Assembly (NCBI RefSeq): GCF_014236655.1
Contig: NZ_JACMYG010000008.1
Location: forward strand, 62,001-126,000
Source: Pseudomonas kielensis
Lineage (GTDB): Bacteria > Pseudomonadota > Gammaproteobacteria > Pseudomonadales > Pseudomonadaceae
Length of the DNA stretch: 64,000 nucleotides
Direction of reading: 5' to 3'
Position 1 is the first letter of the stretch, and the number at the start of each line of letters is the position of its first letter. The notes under the pieces are model-generated. The model was not told where the DNA came from. It did not search any database and saw only the letters and a program-made list of their open reading frames with translations. Of this stretch, positions 24,888 to 33,102 are shown in pieces. The position numbers and the translations under genes were made by a program.

Positions 24888-26285
24888 ATGACGATGGACC
24901 TCACACGACGCCAGCTTCTGCAGCGCGCCAGCCTGGTCGGCGCCCTGACGGCCTTGAGCAGCAACCCGGTGCTGGCACAGTTGGTGCGCGCGCCACGCCT
25001 GATTCCCTGGCGCAACTGGTCGGGTGCCCAGAGCTGCCTGCCTGAGGCCCGCCTGGCGCCGAAGGATCTGGATGAACTGGTACAGGTGATTGGTCGCGCC
25101 CCGGGCAAGATTCGCCCGGTGGGTTCGGCGCACTCGTTCAGCGCCCTGGTACCCACCGATGGCACACTGCTGTCGTTGAGCAACTTCACTGGGTTGCTCA
25201 GTCATGATCCACAGACCCTGCAGGCCGAATTTGGCGCTGGCACGCCCATGTCGCGCATGGGCCAGGCCTTGAAGGAGGTCGGCCAGGGCCTGAGCAACAT
25301 GGCCGATATCGACTACCAGACCCTGGCGGGAGCGATCGCCACCTCGACCCATGGCACCGGCAAACAGTTTCCCTCCTATTCGGCCTATGTCACCGGTTTG
25401 CAACTGGTCACGCCCGCCGGGGAGGTGATCGAGTGCGACAGCAACCACAACCCGCAGGTGTTCAACGCGGCGCGGGTGTCGTTGGGGGCGCTGGGGGTGG
25501 TCAGCAAGATCCGCATGCAGAATCGCCCCGCGTACCGCCTGCGCGAACACCAGTGGATCGCCAAGACCGAAGAACTGCTGGAGGACGTGGAGAAACACAC
25601 CCGCGACAACCAGCACTGGGAAATGCTGGTGGTCACCCATTCGGACTACGCCTTGTCGATGGCCCTCAACGAAACCACCGACCCGGCGACACCGCCGATC
25701 AGTGCCGAGGAGGAGGGGGGCAATGAGTTCGTCAACCTCATCGAGACGTTCGACAAATACGTCAGTGATTTCCCTGATGCCCGTCGTACCTTGCTCAACA
25801 GCCTGCGGCACATTGCCAGTTTTGATGATCGGGTCGGCGACTCCTTCGACATCTATGCCAATGTGCGCACGGTACGTTTCAACGAAATGGAGTACTCGGT
25901 GCCGGCCGAACATGGCCCGGCGTGCCTGCGCGAGATCATCAAGCTGATCACCGACAAGGACCTGCGTACCTGGTTTCCCATCGAGTACCGCTACGTCAAG
26001 GCCGATGACATCCCCCTGAGCATGTTCGAGGGGCGTGACAGCTGTTCGATCTCGGTGCATCAGCATTACCAGATGGACCATCACAACTTCTTCGCGGCCA
26101 TCGAACCGATTTTCTGGAAGTACGCCGGCCGACCGCATTGGGGCAAATTGCACACCTTGAACGCCCGTAACCTGCAAGCGCTGTACCCACGCTGGCAGGC
26201 GTTTCGTGAGGTTCGCCAAGCGCTGGACCCGGGCGGCAAGTTCCTCAACGCCCATTTGTCATCGATCCTGGGAGTCAGCGGATGA
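24888..26285 (+). CDS. Exported FAD-linked sugar-1,4-lactone oxidase (ALO family)
   Basis: 465 residues. The N-terminus MTMDLTRRQLLQRASLVGAL carries a Tat-type RR motif. A VAO/FAD_binding_4 domain follows (PVGSAHSFSALVPTDGTLLS; the ATSTHGTGKQFPSY segment), then the C-terminal D-arabinono-1,4-lactone oxidase domain ending HWGKLHTLNARNL and LDPGGKFLNAHLSSIL. AAGGTGGG precedes the ATG. The enzyme should oxidise a polyol or aldonolactone in the periplasm and pass electrons to the cytochrome encoded 18 bp upstream. Its stop overlaps the next start (ATGA). True substrate unknown. Confidence 0.9.
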   Translation: MTMDLTRRQLLQRASLVGALTALSSNPVLAQLVRAPRLIPWRNWSGAQSCLPEARLAPKDLDELVQVIGRAPGKIRPVGSAHSFSALVPTDGTLLSLSNFTGLLSHDPQTLQAEFGAGTPMSRMGQALKEVGQGLSNMADIDYQTLAGAIATSTHGTGKQFPSYSAYVTGLQLVTPAGEVIECDSNHNPQVFNAARVSLGALGVVSKIRMQNRPAYRLREHQWIAKTEELLEDVEKHTRDNQHWEMLVVTHSDYALSMALNETTDPATPPISAEEEGGNEFVNLIETFDKYVSDFPDARRTLLNSLRHIASFDDRVGDSFDIYANVRTVRFNEMEYSVPAEHGPACLREIIKLITDKDLRTWFPIEYRYVKADDIPLSMFEGRDSCSISVHQHYQMDHHNFFAAIEPIFWKYAGRPHWGKLHTLNARNLQALYPRWQAFREVRQALDPGGKFLNAHLSSILGVSG

Positions 26286-27565
26286 GCATCGACCGACGCA
26301 ATTTCCTCGCTGGGGCCGCAGGGCTTGGCGTGTTGCTGTTGGGCGTGGGCGCGCTGCTGCGCCCCGGTGATCGGGGCAGCGCCTATTCCGAGTATTTCAG
26401 TGCCCTGAATCAGCAACTGAAGGACCACGGCCCTATGCGCCCGGTGTTGTTGATCGATCTGGATCGACTGGACCACAACATCGATGTGGTGATGCAGTCG
26501 GTCAAGCGCGGTGGCAAGTACCTGCGCCTGGTGGAGAAATCCCTGCCATCACCAGGGCTGTTGGCCTACATCTGCAAGCGCGCGGGAACCCAGCGACTGA
26601 TGTCGTTTCATCAGCCGTTTCTCAATCATGATGCATTGGTTTTCCCCGAGTCCGACATCCTCCTGGGCAAGCCGCTGCCGGTGCGTTCGGCCCAGTTGTT
26701 CTATCAAACCCACAAAGGCGTGTTCGACCCGGCGCGGCAGTTGCAATGGCTGCTCGATACGCCGGCGCATCTGCAGCAGTACCTGGCATTGGCCCGGGGC
26801 CTGGGCACTCAGTTGCGGGTCAATATCGAGCTGGATGTCGGCCTGCATCGCGGCGGCGTGGCAGACACGGCCACCCTGGGGCAGATGCTGGGGCTGATCC
26901 GTGCCAACGCGCAGCACCTGCAGTTTGCCGGGTTCATGGGCTACGACCCCTTTGTCGGCATGGGGGTGCCGGGCCTCCTCGGGAGTGCCGATGAGCTGTT
27001 TGCCAAGGTCATGGCTCAGTACAACGGCTATGTCGACTTCACTCGGCAACAGTTTGCCGACCTCTGGCGCCCGGACCTGACGCTCAATACCGCGGGCAGC
27101 CCCAGCTATCGCCTGCATGAGCGGGAGTCGCTGAGCAGCGAAGTGTCGGTGGGTACGGCCATGCTCAAGCCGACCCATTACGACTTGCCCTCGCTGGTCG
27201 AACACGTGCCGGCCACCTGGATCGCTACTCCCGTGTTGAAGCGCACGGGGGCGGTGCAGATTCCGGCGCTGGATGGCAAGTCCAGGTTGTTGTCATGGTG
27301 GGACATCAACCAGCGTGAGACCTACTTCATCTATGGCGGGAACTGGATGGCCGAGTTCGAATCGCCGGCCGGGTTGCAGAGCAACGGGCTCTACGGTCGC
27401 AGTTCCAACCAGGAAATGGTCAACGGCTCGCAGGCGGTGGGCCTGGCGGTGGATGACCAGGTGTTTCTGCGGCCGACCCAGACCGAGTCGGTGTTGCTGC
27501 AGTTTGGCGATTTGCTGGCGGTACGTGGCGGCCAGATCGTCGAGACCTGGCCGGTCTATACCTGA
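26282..27565 (+). CDS. Exported alanine racemase/DSD1-type PLP-fold protein
   Basis: 427 residues starting MSIDRRNFLAGAAGLGVLLL, again a Tat-like RR signal followed by a hydrophobic stretch. From about residue 55 there is the fold-type III beta/alpha barrel start (RPVLLIDLDRLDHNIDVVMQ), with a candidate PLP Lys in LRLVEKSLPS, and later RVNIELDVGLHRGG and TLNTAGSPSY as in D-threonine aldolase/DSD1 proteins. ATGA overlap with the oxidase gene implies translational coupling. A folded PLP enzyme exported by Tat would act in the periplasm; reaction unknown (racemase, aldolase or dehydratase). Confidence 0.85.
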   Translation: MSIDRRNFLAGAAGLGVLLLGVGALLRPGDRGSAYSEYFSALNQQLKDHGPMRPVLLIDLDRLDHNIDVVMQSVKRGGKYLRLVEKSLPSPGLLAYICKRAGTQRLMSFHQPFLNHDALVFPESDILLGKPLPVRSAQLFYQTHKGVFDPARQLQWLLDTPAHLQQYLALARGLGTQLRVNIELDVGLHRGGVADTATLGQMLGLIRANAQHLQFAGFMGYDPFVGMGVPGLLGSADELFAKVMAQYNGYVDFTRQQFADLWRPDLTLNTAGSPSYRLHERESLSSEVSVGTAMLKPTHYDLPSLVEHVPATWIATPVLKRTGAVQIPALDGKSRLLSWWDINQRETYFIYGGNWMAEFESPAGLQSNGLYGRSSNQEMVNGSQAVGLAVDDQVFLRPTQTESVLLQFGDLLAVRGGQIVETWPVYT

Positions 27566-27606
27566 CTTCCCGGGCGCAGCGATAAAGCCGCGCCCGTAGG
27601 GTGAGA

Positions 27607-28890
27607 TCAGAAGTCGAACTTGTCCCGCAGGCCGTAGTACCAGGCCCCTAGCGCGGCGAACGGGGTGCGCAGCAACTGGCCGCCGGGGAAGGGGTAGTGG
27701 GGCAGGTCGGCGAAGGCATCAAACCGCTCGGCCTGGCCACGCAAGGCTTCGGCCAGCACTTTGCCGGCCAGGTGGGTGTAGGTGACACCGTGGCCGCTGC
27801 AGCCTTGGGAGTAGTAGATGTTGTCGCCCAGGCGCCCGACCTGGGGCAGGCGTGACAGGGTCAGCAGGAAATTACCGGTCCAGGCGTAGTCGATCTTCAC
27901 GTCCTTGAGCTGAGGGAAGGCCTTGAGCATTTTCGGCCGGATGATCGCCTCGATGTTCGCCGGATCCCGGGCGCCATACACCACGCCGCCGCCGAAAATC
28001 AGGCGCTTGTCCCCGGAGAGGCGGTAGTAGTCGAGCAGGTAGTTGCAGTCTTCGACGCAGTAGTCCTGGGGCAGCAGGCTATTGGCCAGGGCTTCGCCCA
28101 AGGGCTCGGTGGTGATCACTTGGGTGCCGCAGGGCATCGACTTGGCGGCGAGCTCCGGGACCAGGTTGCCCAGGTAGGCATTGCCGGCCACGATGATGAA
28201 CTTGGCGCGCACCTTGCCCGTCGGCGTGTGCACCACCGGGTTGGCACCGCGTTCGATGCGCACCGCCGGCGACTGCTCATATATCGTGCCGCCCAGGGAT
28301 TCGACGGCAGCGGCTTCGCCCAGCGCCAGGTTGAGCGGGTGGATGTGGCCGCCGCTCATGTCGAGCATGCCGCCCACGTACTGCTCGCAGGCCACGACTT
28401 CACGGATGCGGGTTTTGTCGAGCAGTTCGAGTTGGCTGTGGCCGTAGCGCTCCCATAGACGTTTCTGCGCCTCCAGGTGCCCCATCTGCTTGCCGGTGAT
28501 GGCGGCAAACACACCGCCGTCCTTCAGGTCGCACTGGATCTGGTACCGGGCGACACGGTCACGGATGATCCGCCCACCTTCAAAGGCCATCTGCCCCAGC
28601 AACTGCGCCTGCTTGGGGCCGACACTGCGCTCGATCACATCGATGTCGCGGCTATAGCTGTTGACGATCTGCCCGCCATTGCGCCCCGAGGCGCCAAAGC
28701 CGACCTTGGCAGCCTCCAGCACCGTCACCCGAAACCCGTTCTCCAGCAGGAACAGTGCACTGGACAACCCGGTGTAGCCCGCGCCAATCACGCAGACGTC
28801 GGTTTCCACCTCTTGCTGCAGCGCAGGGTGCGCCGGCACGGTGTTGGCCGACGCGGCGTAATAGGATTGCGGATAAGGAGTGTTCGCCAT
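27607..28890 (-). CDS. puuB: Gamma-glutamylputrescine oxidoreductase-like FAD enzyme
   Basis: 427 residues of the DAO (D-amino-acid oxidase) family. The FAD dinucleotide loop is CVIGAGYTGLSSALFL with the E of VTVLEAAKVG; GASGRNGGQIVNSYSRD is the PuuB/OrdL signature, and QGCSGHGVTYTHLAGKVLAE is the C-terminal flavin-contact motif. It would oxidise gamma-glutamylputrescine to the aldehyde, part of putrescine catabolism. No other puu gene is adjacent. It is convergent with the PLP-enzyme gene and transcribed alone. Confidence 0.88.
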   Translation of the reverse strand: MANTPYPQSYYAASANTVPAHPALQQEVETDVCVIGAGYTGLSSALFLLENGFRVTVLEAAKVGFGASGRNGGQIVNSYSRDIDVIERSVGPKQAQLLGQMAFEGGRIIRDRVARYQIQCDLKDGGVFAAITGKQMGHLEAQKRLWERYGHSQLELLDKTRIREVVACEQYVGGMLDMSGGHIHPLNLALGEAAAVESLGGTIYEQSPAVRIERGANPVVHTPTGKVRAKFIIVAGNAYLGNLVPELAAKSMPCGTQVITTEPLGEALANSLLPQDYCVEDCNYLLDYYRLSGDKRLIFGGGVVYGARDPANIEAIIRPKMLKAFPQLKDVKIDYAWTGNFLLTLSRLPQVGRLGDNIYYSQGCSGHGVTYTHLAGKVLAEALRGQAERFDAFADLPHYPFPGGQLLRTPFAALGAWYYGLRDKFDF

Positions 28891-29032
28891 CCCGAAGCCT
28901 CTGTTTAATATATTTTACGAATGCAGCGATCCTACCTGAGTTAAAAATCCACTGCCAGCGGGCGCAAAACCCGGTTTGCCGCAGCAAAATTAAATATTTT
29001 GCATATTCATAGGGTTAGGTGAAAAAAAGGTG

Positions 29033-29060
29033 TTGACACCCCTGCGCAATTCCGTAGAAT
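29033..29060 (+). promoter_or_regulatory. Sigma-70 promoter of tRNA-Val
   Basis: TTGACA (29033-29038), 16 bp, TAGAAT (29055-29060), 14 bp before the tRNA 5' end. Confidence 0.85.
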
Positions 29061-29073
29061 GCCGCCTCACAGC

Positions 29074-29150
29074 AGGCACGTAGCTCAGTTGGTTAGAGCA
29101 CCACCTTGACATGGTGGGGGTCGTTGGTTCGAGTCCAATCGCGCCTACCA
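29074..29150 (+). tRNA. tRNA-Val (anticodon GAC)
   Basis: 77 bases from AGGCACGTAGCTCAGTTGGT to CCTACCA with encoded CCA. The anticodon loop CTTGACA gives GAC. D, anticodon and T arms are normal. In the acceptor stem AGGCACG faces CGCGCCT, which leaves an A:C mismatch at the fifth pair where A:U would be expected. Confidence 0.95.
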
Positions 29151-29181
29151 AACAAAATCCGCTCTGCTGGGCGGTCTAGAA

Positions 29182-29209
29182 GGGCTCACCGAAAGGTGGG
29201 CCCTTTTTT
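29182..29209 (+). terminator. Terminator after tRNA-Val
   Basis: GGGCTCACC-GAAA-GGTGGGCCC followed by six T, 31 bp past the tRNA. Confidence 0.92.
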
Positions 29210-29248
29210 GTTGTCTGCGATTTGCAAAACTTTTGCAAAACTCCCACC

Positions 29249-29571
29249 TCAGAACGCCAAATCGGCGCCCACCACCACATATTCAATCTTCTTCTCGCCG
29301 TGCCCCACCTGATAGTTATGCCCATCTGCGCGTGGATGTATTTCTGGAGGAATTTCTGACGCCTCTAAAGCAAGGATCTCGTTTAGCGTGGGGCGCCCGC
29401 CATTCGAAACATGGTCTAGCGTTGTTGCTGAGGTTGTCGAGGTATCGGGTAACGATCCATCACCCTGAATGCCATTGTTCGTGCGAGGGGGAAGTGACTA
29501 CGGGGGGGGGGGGCAGTCGTGTATCCGCCAATGAAGGTGGTGATCAAAGCAATGGATGCCAGTTTCTTCAT
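29249..29571 (-). pseudogene. Frameshifted small exported/lipoprotein gene
   Basis: On the minus strand ATG at 29571 opens MKKLASIALITTFIGGYTTA, a signal-peptide-like start, then runs into a tract of 12 C (29502-29513) and off into an unlikely frame. A different frame reads well to a stop at 29249: DHVSNGGRPTLNEILALEAS, then IPPEIHPRADGHNYQVG and EKKIEYVVVGADLAF. The full span, 323 nt, is not a multiple of three. Changing the C-tract length alone does not join the two parts, because both other frames meet stops soon after it, so at least one further lesion exists. GGYTTA stands where a lipobox GGCTTA would be expected. A broken gene of about 105 codons is the best reading. Confidence 0.6.
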
Positions 29572-29652
29572 GAGTCTTCTCCCTGTGTTTTCCAGAGCAT
29601 AGGCGGAAACCTTCAGGGGCAAGACGCGCAAGGGACGAACGTTGACAGCTAG

Positions 29653-30180
29653 TCACGCCGACTGGGAAAGCTCGCAGCGCATCACAACCATCCCGATGTC
29701 AGCCTTGTCAGTTCGAAAGGGTATTTCGCCCAGTACCTGAAAGCCGCAGCTTTCATAGAAGCGCTGGGCAGCGCTGTTGGACTTCAGCACGTCCAGCCAT
29801 AGGGCGCTTTCCTTGCGGGTTTTTGCTGACTGCTGAATGAACTGCAGAAGTTGCTTGCCGTAGCCTTTGCCCGCCTGAGACTTGAGGAAGTAGATTTTCT
29901 GCAGTTCAGCGCCAACCTCGCCAGACACGGGGATTGATCTGGACCAGTTGACCTTGGAAAAGCCTATGGCTCGACCTTCCTCGTTGAATACCAGGAGCCA
30001 GTTGTGGTGGGCGGGGGCTTCGATGGATTTCTCAAGTTCGCAGATTGAGAAGTCTTCGTTGAGAAAGTGCTGCATTCCTGCGGCGCTCCACAGGTCAGAA
30101 AAGTGCTCGCGGTACGTCTCGATACCTAGGTTGCGAAGTCGGTGGATGTCTTCCCTGGTGGCTTCTCGAATGGTGATCAC
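29653..30180 (-). CDS. GNAT-family N-acetyltransferase
   Basis: 175 residues from a GTG start (VITIREATREDIHRLRNLG) with CAGGA upstream; the open frame continues further but without a site. The acetyl-CoA motif is QKIYFLKSQAGKGYGKQLLQ, followed by LDVLKSNSAAQRFYESCGF. The family often labelled diamine or protein acetyltransferase looks similar. It is single and divergent from a small membrane protein gene. Acceptor unknown. Confidence 0.85.
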   Translation of the reverse strand: MITIREATREDIHRLRNLGIETYREHFSDLWSAAGMQHFLNEDFSICELEKSIEAPAHHNWLLVFNEEGRAIGFSKVNWSRSIPVSGEVGAELQKIYFLKSQAGKGYGKQLLQFIQQSAKTRKESALWLDVLKSNSAAQRFYESCGFQVLGEIPFRTDKADIGMVVMRCELSQSA

Positions 30181-30413
30181 TGCCTGCTTCCTGCATTGGG
30201 TTGATGCTGACCAATACCGGGAGCACCACATGATTACAAGTGCAAGGTGCTCCATCGCGCGGATTGTTGTCGGGCGACTTCGGTTCTAATCCCTTCTGCC
30301 CAAGCCCATTCTCTTTGGTCTTGAGCGACCGCTTTGCATTGGACGCCCATCCTGGCGGCTGCAATTCTGCGTTTCAGCCCGCAGAGGCTGCCCTCAAGGA
30401 AAAGGAGTCCGCC

Positions 30414-30818
30414 ATGCTCGGTTACTACGCGCAATACAGTCAGTACTACATCACCACCTTGATGATCGTCACCACGCTGTTTTTTGCCCTGCCGATCTTT
30501 ATCGCGCCCATTGCCTGGGCCCGGGCGATGCGTTGGACGATTCCCGAACATCGGCACCTGGCGATCTATTTTGGCCGCTGCCTGGGGGCGTTCATCCTGG
30601 TGGTGGAAGTGGCGATGTTGCGTTCTGCAACCACCGGTACCAGCTTCAGCTACGCCTTTGACATGCTCTTTGTGGTGTTCGCGCTGATGTTCGTGGTGCA
30701 TGTGTATGGTGCGGTGAAACGTATCCAGCCGATTACGGAAACCCTGGAAATCGGTTTCTGGATGATCCTGTTGGTGCTCAATACGCTGTTTTATCCGGCA
30801 ACGTCTATCACCCTGTAG
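30414..30818 (+). CDS. Four-helix inner-membrane protein, unknown function
   Basis: 134 residues from MLGYYAQYSQYYITTLMIVT; AAGGAG lies 9 bp upstream. There are four hydrophobic segments at about residues 14-36, 54-70, 77-98 and 108-128, with short polar loops (ARAMRWTIPEHRHLAI; YGAVKRIQPITETLE). No catalytic motif is visible. It stands alone between a GNAT gene and a LysR gene. Confidence 0.8.
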   Translation: MLGYYAQYSQYYITTLMIVTTLFFALPIFIAPIAWARAMRWTIPEHRHLAIYFGRCLGAFILVVEVAMLRSATTGTSFSYAFDMLFVVFALMFVVHVYGAVKRIQPITETLEIGFWMILLVLNTLFYPATSITL

Positions 30819-30838
30819 GGGGGGGCAAGCCCGGGCTG

Positions 30839-31696
30839 TTACGGCTCCCTGCGCGTCGCGCAATACTCGACAATCAGTGCCGAAATCGCCGCCACGATCA
30901 GTTGGTCCGCTTCAGGCGCGGTAAACAGTCGGAACTGCGCATCAGGCAAGTCCGGCAAGCCATGCTCGGCACCCAGCGCCGCCAGACCCTGGCCCAATTG
31001 GCTGGCCGCCATCGGTGCCAGGGCAAAGCCGGACAACGCCGCAGCCCGCAATCCGGCAGTGCTGGTGCAGGACATTGCCGTGCGTTGGGCGATGCCCGCC
31101 TGGGCCAGGCGTGTCAGCGCCACCTCGCGGTAAGGGCACGGCTCCGGGAAGAGCGCCAGGGGCAGGGGGCTGGGTAGCGAGGTCACAGGCTGTGCTGGGC
31201 CTGCCCACACCAGGGGTTCCTGCCACAGCAGTTGACCTGGCTCGTCGGTTTCGCAGATCGAACCGATCACCAGCTCCAGATGGCCGTGTTTCATCTGGTT
31301 CAGCAAGGTGCCAGGGATGCCCACCTGGATGTCGATTTCCAGGCCCGGGTACTGCGCGGCAAACGCCTGCAGCGCGCGCAACAGCCGCGCCTCGACAAAA
31401 TCCTCGGACAGTCCGATTCGCAGTCGCCCGTGAAAGGGCGTGCGAGTCAGTTGCGCCCAGGCATCCCGGTTCAGCGCGAGGATCGTGCGGGCATAGGCAA
31501 TCAGGCGTTCGCCGTCGGGTGTCAGTTGCTGGGAGCGGGTGGTGCGTTTGAGCAGTGGTTTGCCGATCTGGTCTTCCAGGCGTCGCAAATGCCCGCTGAC
31601 GGCGGATTGGGTCAGGCTCAGTTTGTCGGCGGCGCGGCTGAAGCTGGCTTCATCGACCACGGTGACAAAAGTCTTGAGTAACAGGATGTCGAACAT
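30839..31696 (-). CDS. LysR-family transcriptional regulator
   Basis: 285 residues with the LysR winged HTH at the N-terminus (LLKTFVTVVDEASFSRAADK, LSLTQSAVSGHLRRLEDQIG) and a two-lobed effector-binding domain beyond residue 90 (GRLRIGLSEDFVEARLLRAL). It is divergent from an azoreductase gene across a 97-bp gap that contains a perfect dyad; it likely controls that gene and itself. Effector unknown, plausibly a quinone or aromatic. Confidence 0.92.
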   Translation of the reverse strand: MFDILLLKTFVTVVDEASFSRAADKLSLTQSAVSGHLRRLEDQIGKPLLKRTTRSQQLTPDGERLIAYARTILALNRDAWAQLTRTPFHGRLRIGLSEDFVEARLLRALQAFAAQYPGLEIDIQVGIPGTLLNQMKHGHLELVIGSICETDEPGQLLWQEPLVWAGPAQPVTSLPSPLPLALFPEPCPYREVALTRLAQAGIAQRTAMSCTSTAGLRAAALSGFALAPMAASQLGQGLAALGAEHGLPDLPDAQFRLFTAPEADQLIVAAISALIVEYCATRREP

Positions 31697-31706
31697 AGTT
31701 CTAATC

Positions 31707-31730
31707 GTGATTAATTGAGTGGTTAATCAC
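31707..31730. promoter_or_regulatory. LysR operator dyad
   Basis: GTGATTAA (31707-31714) and TTAATCAC (31723-31730) form a perfect 8-bp inverted repeat with an 8-bp spacer in the gap between lysR and the azoreductase gene. It starts 11 bp upstream of the lysR start codon, fitting autoregulation plus activation of the divergent gene. Confidence 0.8.
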
Positions 31731-31793
31731 AATTTATATTTCAATCGGCGCTATGTTGCAATGCCCTCCAGATTCCCGCTCTCGAGGTCATCC

Positions 31794-32438
31794 ATGACTA
31801 GGCTTGTGCATATTGAATGTTCCCCCCGTAAACAGCGTTCGGCATCTCTGCAGGTGGCTCGCAGTTTCATCGCGCGTTATCAGGAGCATCACCCGGACAC
31901 CGAAATCGTCACCCTCGACTTGTGGGCCATGGCGCTTCCGGAGTTTGATCAGCATGCCATGGACGCCAAGTACGCCGGGCTTGCAGGCACAGCCTTGACG
32001 CCCGCGCAGCAAGCCGCCTGGAGCACCTTGAGGGCGTTGGCCGAGCCGCTGCATCGTGCGGACCTGCTGGTGTTGTCCGTGCCGTTGTGGAATTTCAGTA
32101 TCCCTTACAAGCTCAAGCACTTCATCGACCTGGTGTCGCAGAAAGACCTGTTGTTCGGGTTCGACCCGGAGCGTGGCTTGTATGGCTTGCTGCACAACAA
32201 GAAGGCGGTGGTGGTCTACGCCCGCGGTCTGGATTTTTCGCCGCAGTCGAGCACGCCGGCGCAATATTTCGACTTCCAGGAGCCTTACGTGGCGGCCTGG
32301 CTGCAATTTATCGGGATCACTGATTCCCACGCGGTGATTATCGAGAAAACCATTCTGGGCGAGGCGCAGGATTTACCGGCTCGCGAGGCTGCGACTGAGC
32401 AGGTCAGGCGTTTGGCGGACAGCCTTTGTCGCCGTTGA
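31794..32438 (+). CDS. azoR: FMN-dependent NADH:quinone oxidoreductase / azoreductase
   Basis: 214 residues from MTRLVHIECSPRKQRSASLQ; GAGGTC lies upstream of the ATG. Flavodoxin-like fold: phosphate-binding ECSPRKQRSAS, the flavin-edge motif VPLWNFSIPYKLKHFIDLV, and VVVYARGLDF in place of the usual SRGG loop. AzoR-type enzymes reduce quinones and azo bonds using NADH. Divergent LysR control fits induction by aromatics. The last 35 bases overlap an antisense small gene. Confidence 0.87.
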   Translation: MTRLVHIECSPRKQRSASLQVARSFIARYQEHHPDTEIVTLDLWAMALPEFDQHAMDAKYAGLAGTALTPAQQAAWSTLRALAEPLHRADLLVLSVPLWNFSIPYKLKHFIDLVSQKDLLFGFDPERGLYGLLHNKKAVVVYARGLDFSPQSSTPAQYFDFQEPYVAAWLQFIGITDSHAVIIEKTILGEAQDLPAREAATEQVRRLADSLCRR

Positions 32439-32658
32439 GGGGCACCAAGGTCAGGGGGCATACGCGTTCGGCGTTCAGTTGCTGGCACGCGGCCTCGGCC
32501 TCCAGGCGGCTTGGGTAGGCTTGTTGCAAGCGCAGCTTGTCCTGGTTGTCGTAGAGGTTAAATCCGCTGGCGGATGCCTTGCAGTAGGAGCGCTTCCCTC
32601 CGCGCAAGGATTGGGTCTGGGCAGGAATCGCCGGTACTACAACAAATCTTGGAACCAT
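32404..32658 (-). CDS. Small hypothetical protein antisense to the azoR end
   Basis: 84 residues, MVPRFVVVPAIPAQTQSLRG onward. A very strong ribosome site (AGAGGAGG, 5 bp before the ATG) supports it. The middle reads KRSYCKASASGFNLYDNQDK and the end SRLEAEAACQQLNAERVCPL, with three Cys. It overlaps the 3' end of azoR tail to tail. No signal peptide. Family not recognised. Confidence 0.65.
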   Translation of the reverse strand: MVPRFVVVPAIPAQTQSLRGGKRSYCKASASGFNLYDNQDKLRLQQAYPSRLEAEAACQQLNAERVCPLTLVPLNGDKGCPPNA

Positions 32659-32719
32659 GCTCGCCTCCTCTGATCCGCGTCACCGTGAGCTAAAGCATTA
32701 GCGGCAACTTGCCACTAGT

Positions 32720-32899
32720 TCAAGGGCGAGGGCTGGAATTCCGATGGGCAACCGTTTTTACCGAAGTGTCTACCGGTTCGATGTTGGGAGGCAGTCGCTC
32801 GTTTTCGTCATGGCGTAGATGGCGGTACCAGCCACAAACGGCCATGCCGAGCGTGATGATGACCAGGGTGAGAAGTGCGATGGCCGCGTAGATGATCAC
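32720..32899 (-). CDS. Small single-helix membrane protein (GTG start)
   Basis: 59 residues from GTG at 32899: VIIYAAIALLTLVIITLGMA is one membrane helix, followed by the polar tail CGWYRHLRHDENERLPPNIE ending RNSSPRP. AGGAC lies 4 bp before the GTG. The orientation, N-out or N-in, is unclear, but the positive YRHLRH stretch after the helix suggests a cytoplasmic C-terminus. It is 61 bp upstream of the preceding small gene on the same strand. Unknown function. Confidence 0.6.
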   Translation of the reverse strand: MIIYAAIALLTLVIITLGMAVCGWYRHLRHDENERLPPNIEPVDTSVKTVAHRNSSPRP

Positions 32900-33102
32900 A
32901 AGTGTCCTAAAGCCTCGTGGGGCTAGTCCTACAAGCTTAGGTCCGTTATGCCTATAGGGATGCAGGAAATGTCTTTTGTTCTGAGGGATTTATCTTGAAA
33001 GCGGGTTCTAATGGTGCGCGATTGGTGCGTGGCAGGCGAAGTCCCGCGCGATGAACTACTACTGAGGCAGGTGTTTTTTCCGTCTTGAAGGGGGCTAAAG
33101 CC

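Noticed and set aside
29491-29515. Phase-variable switch at the 12-C tract
   Set aside because: Adding or removing one C gives a stop soon after the tract in both cases, so slippage alone would not restore the downstream coding stretch.
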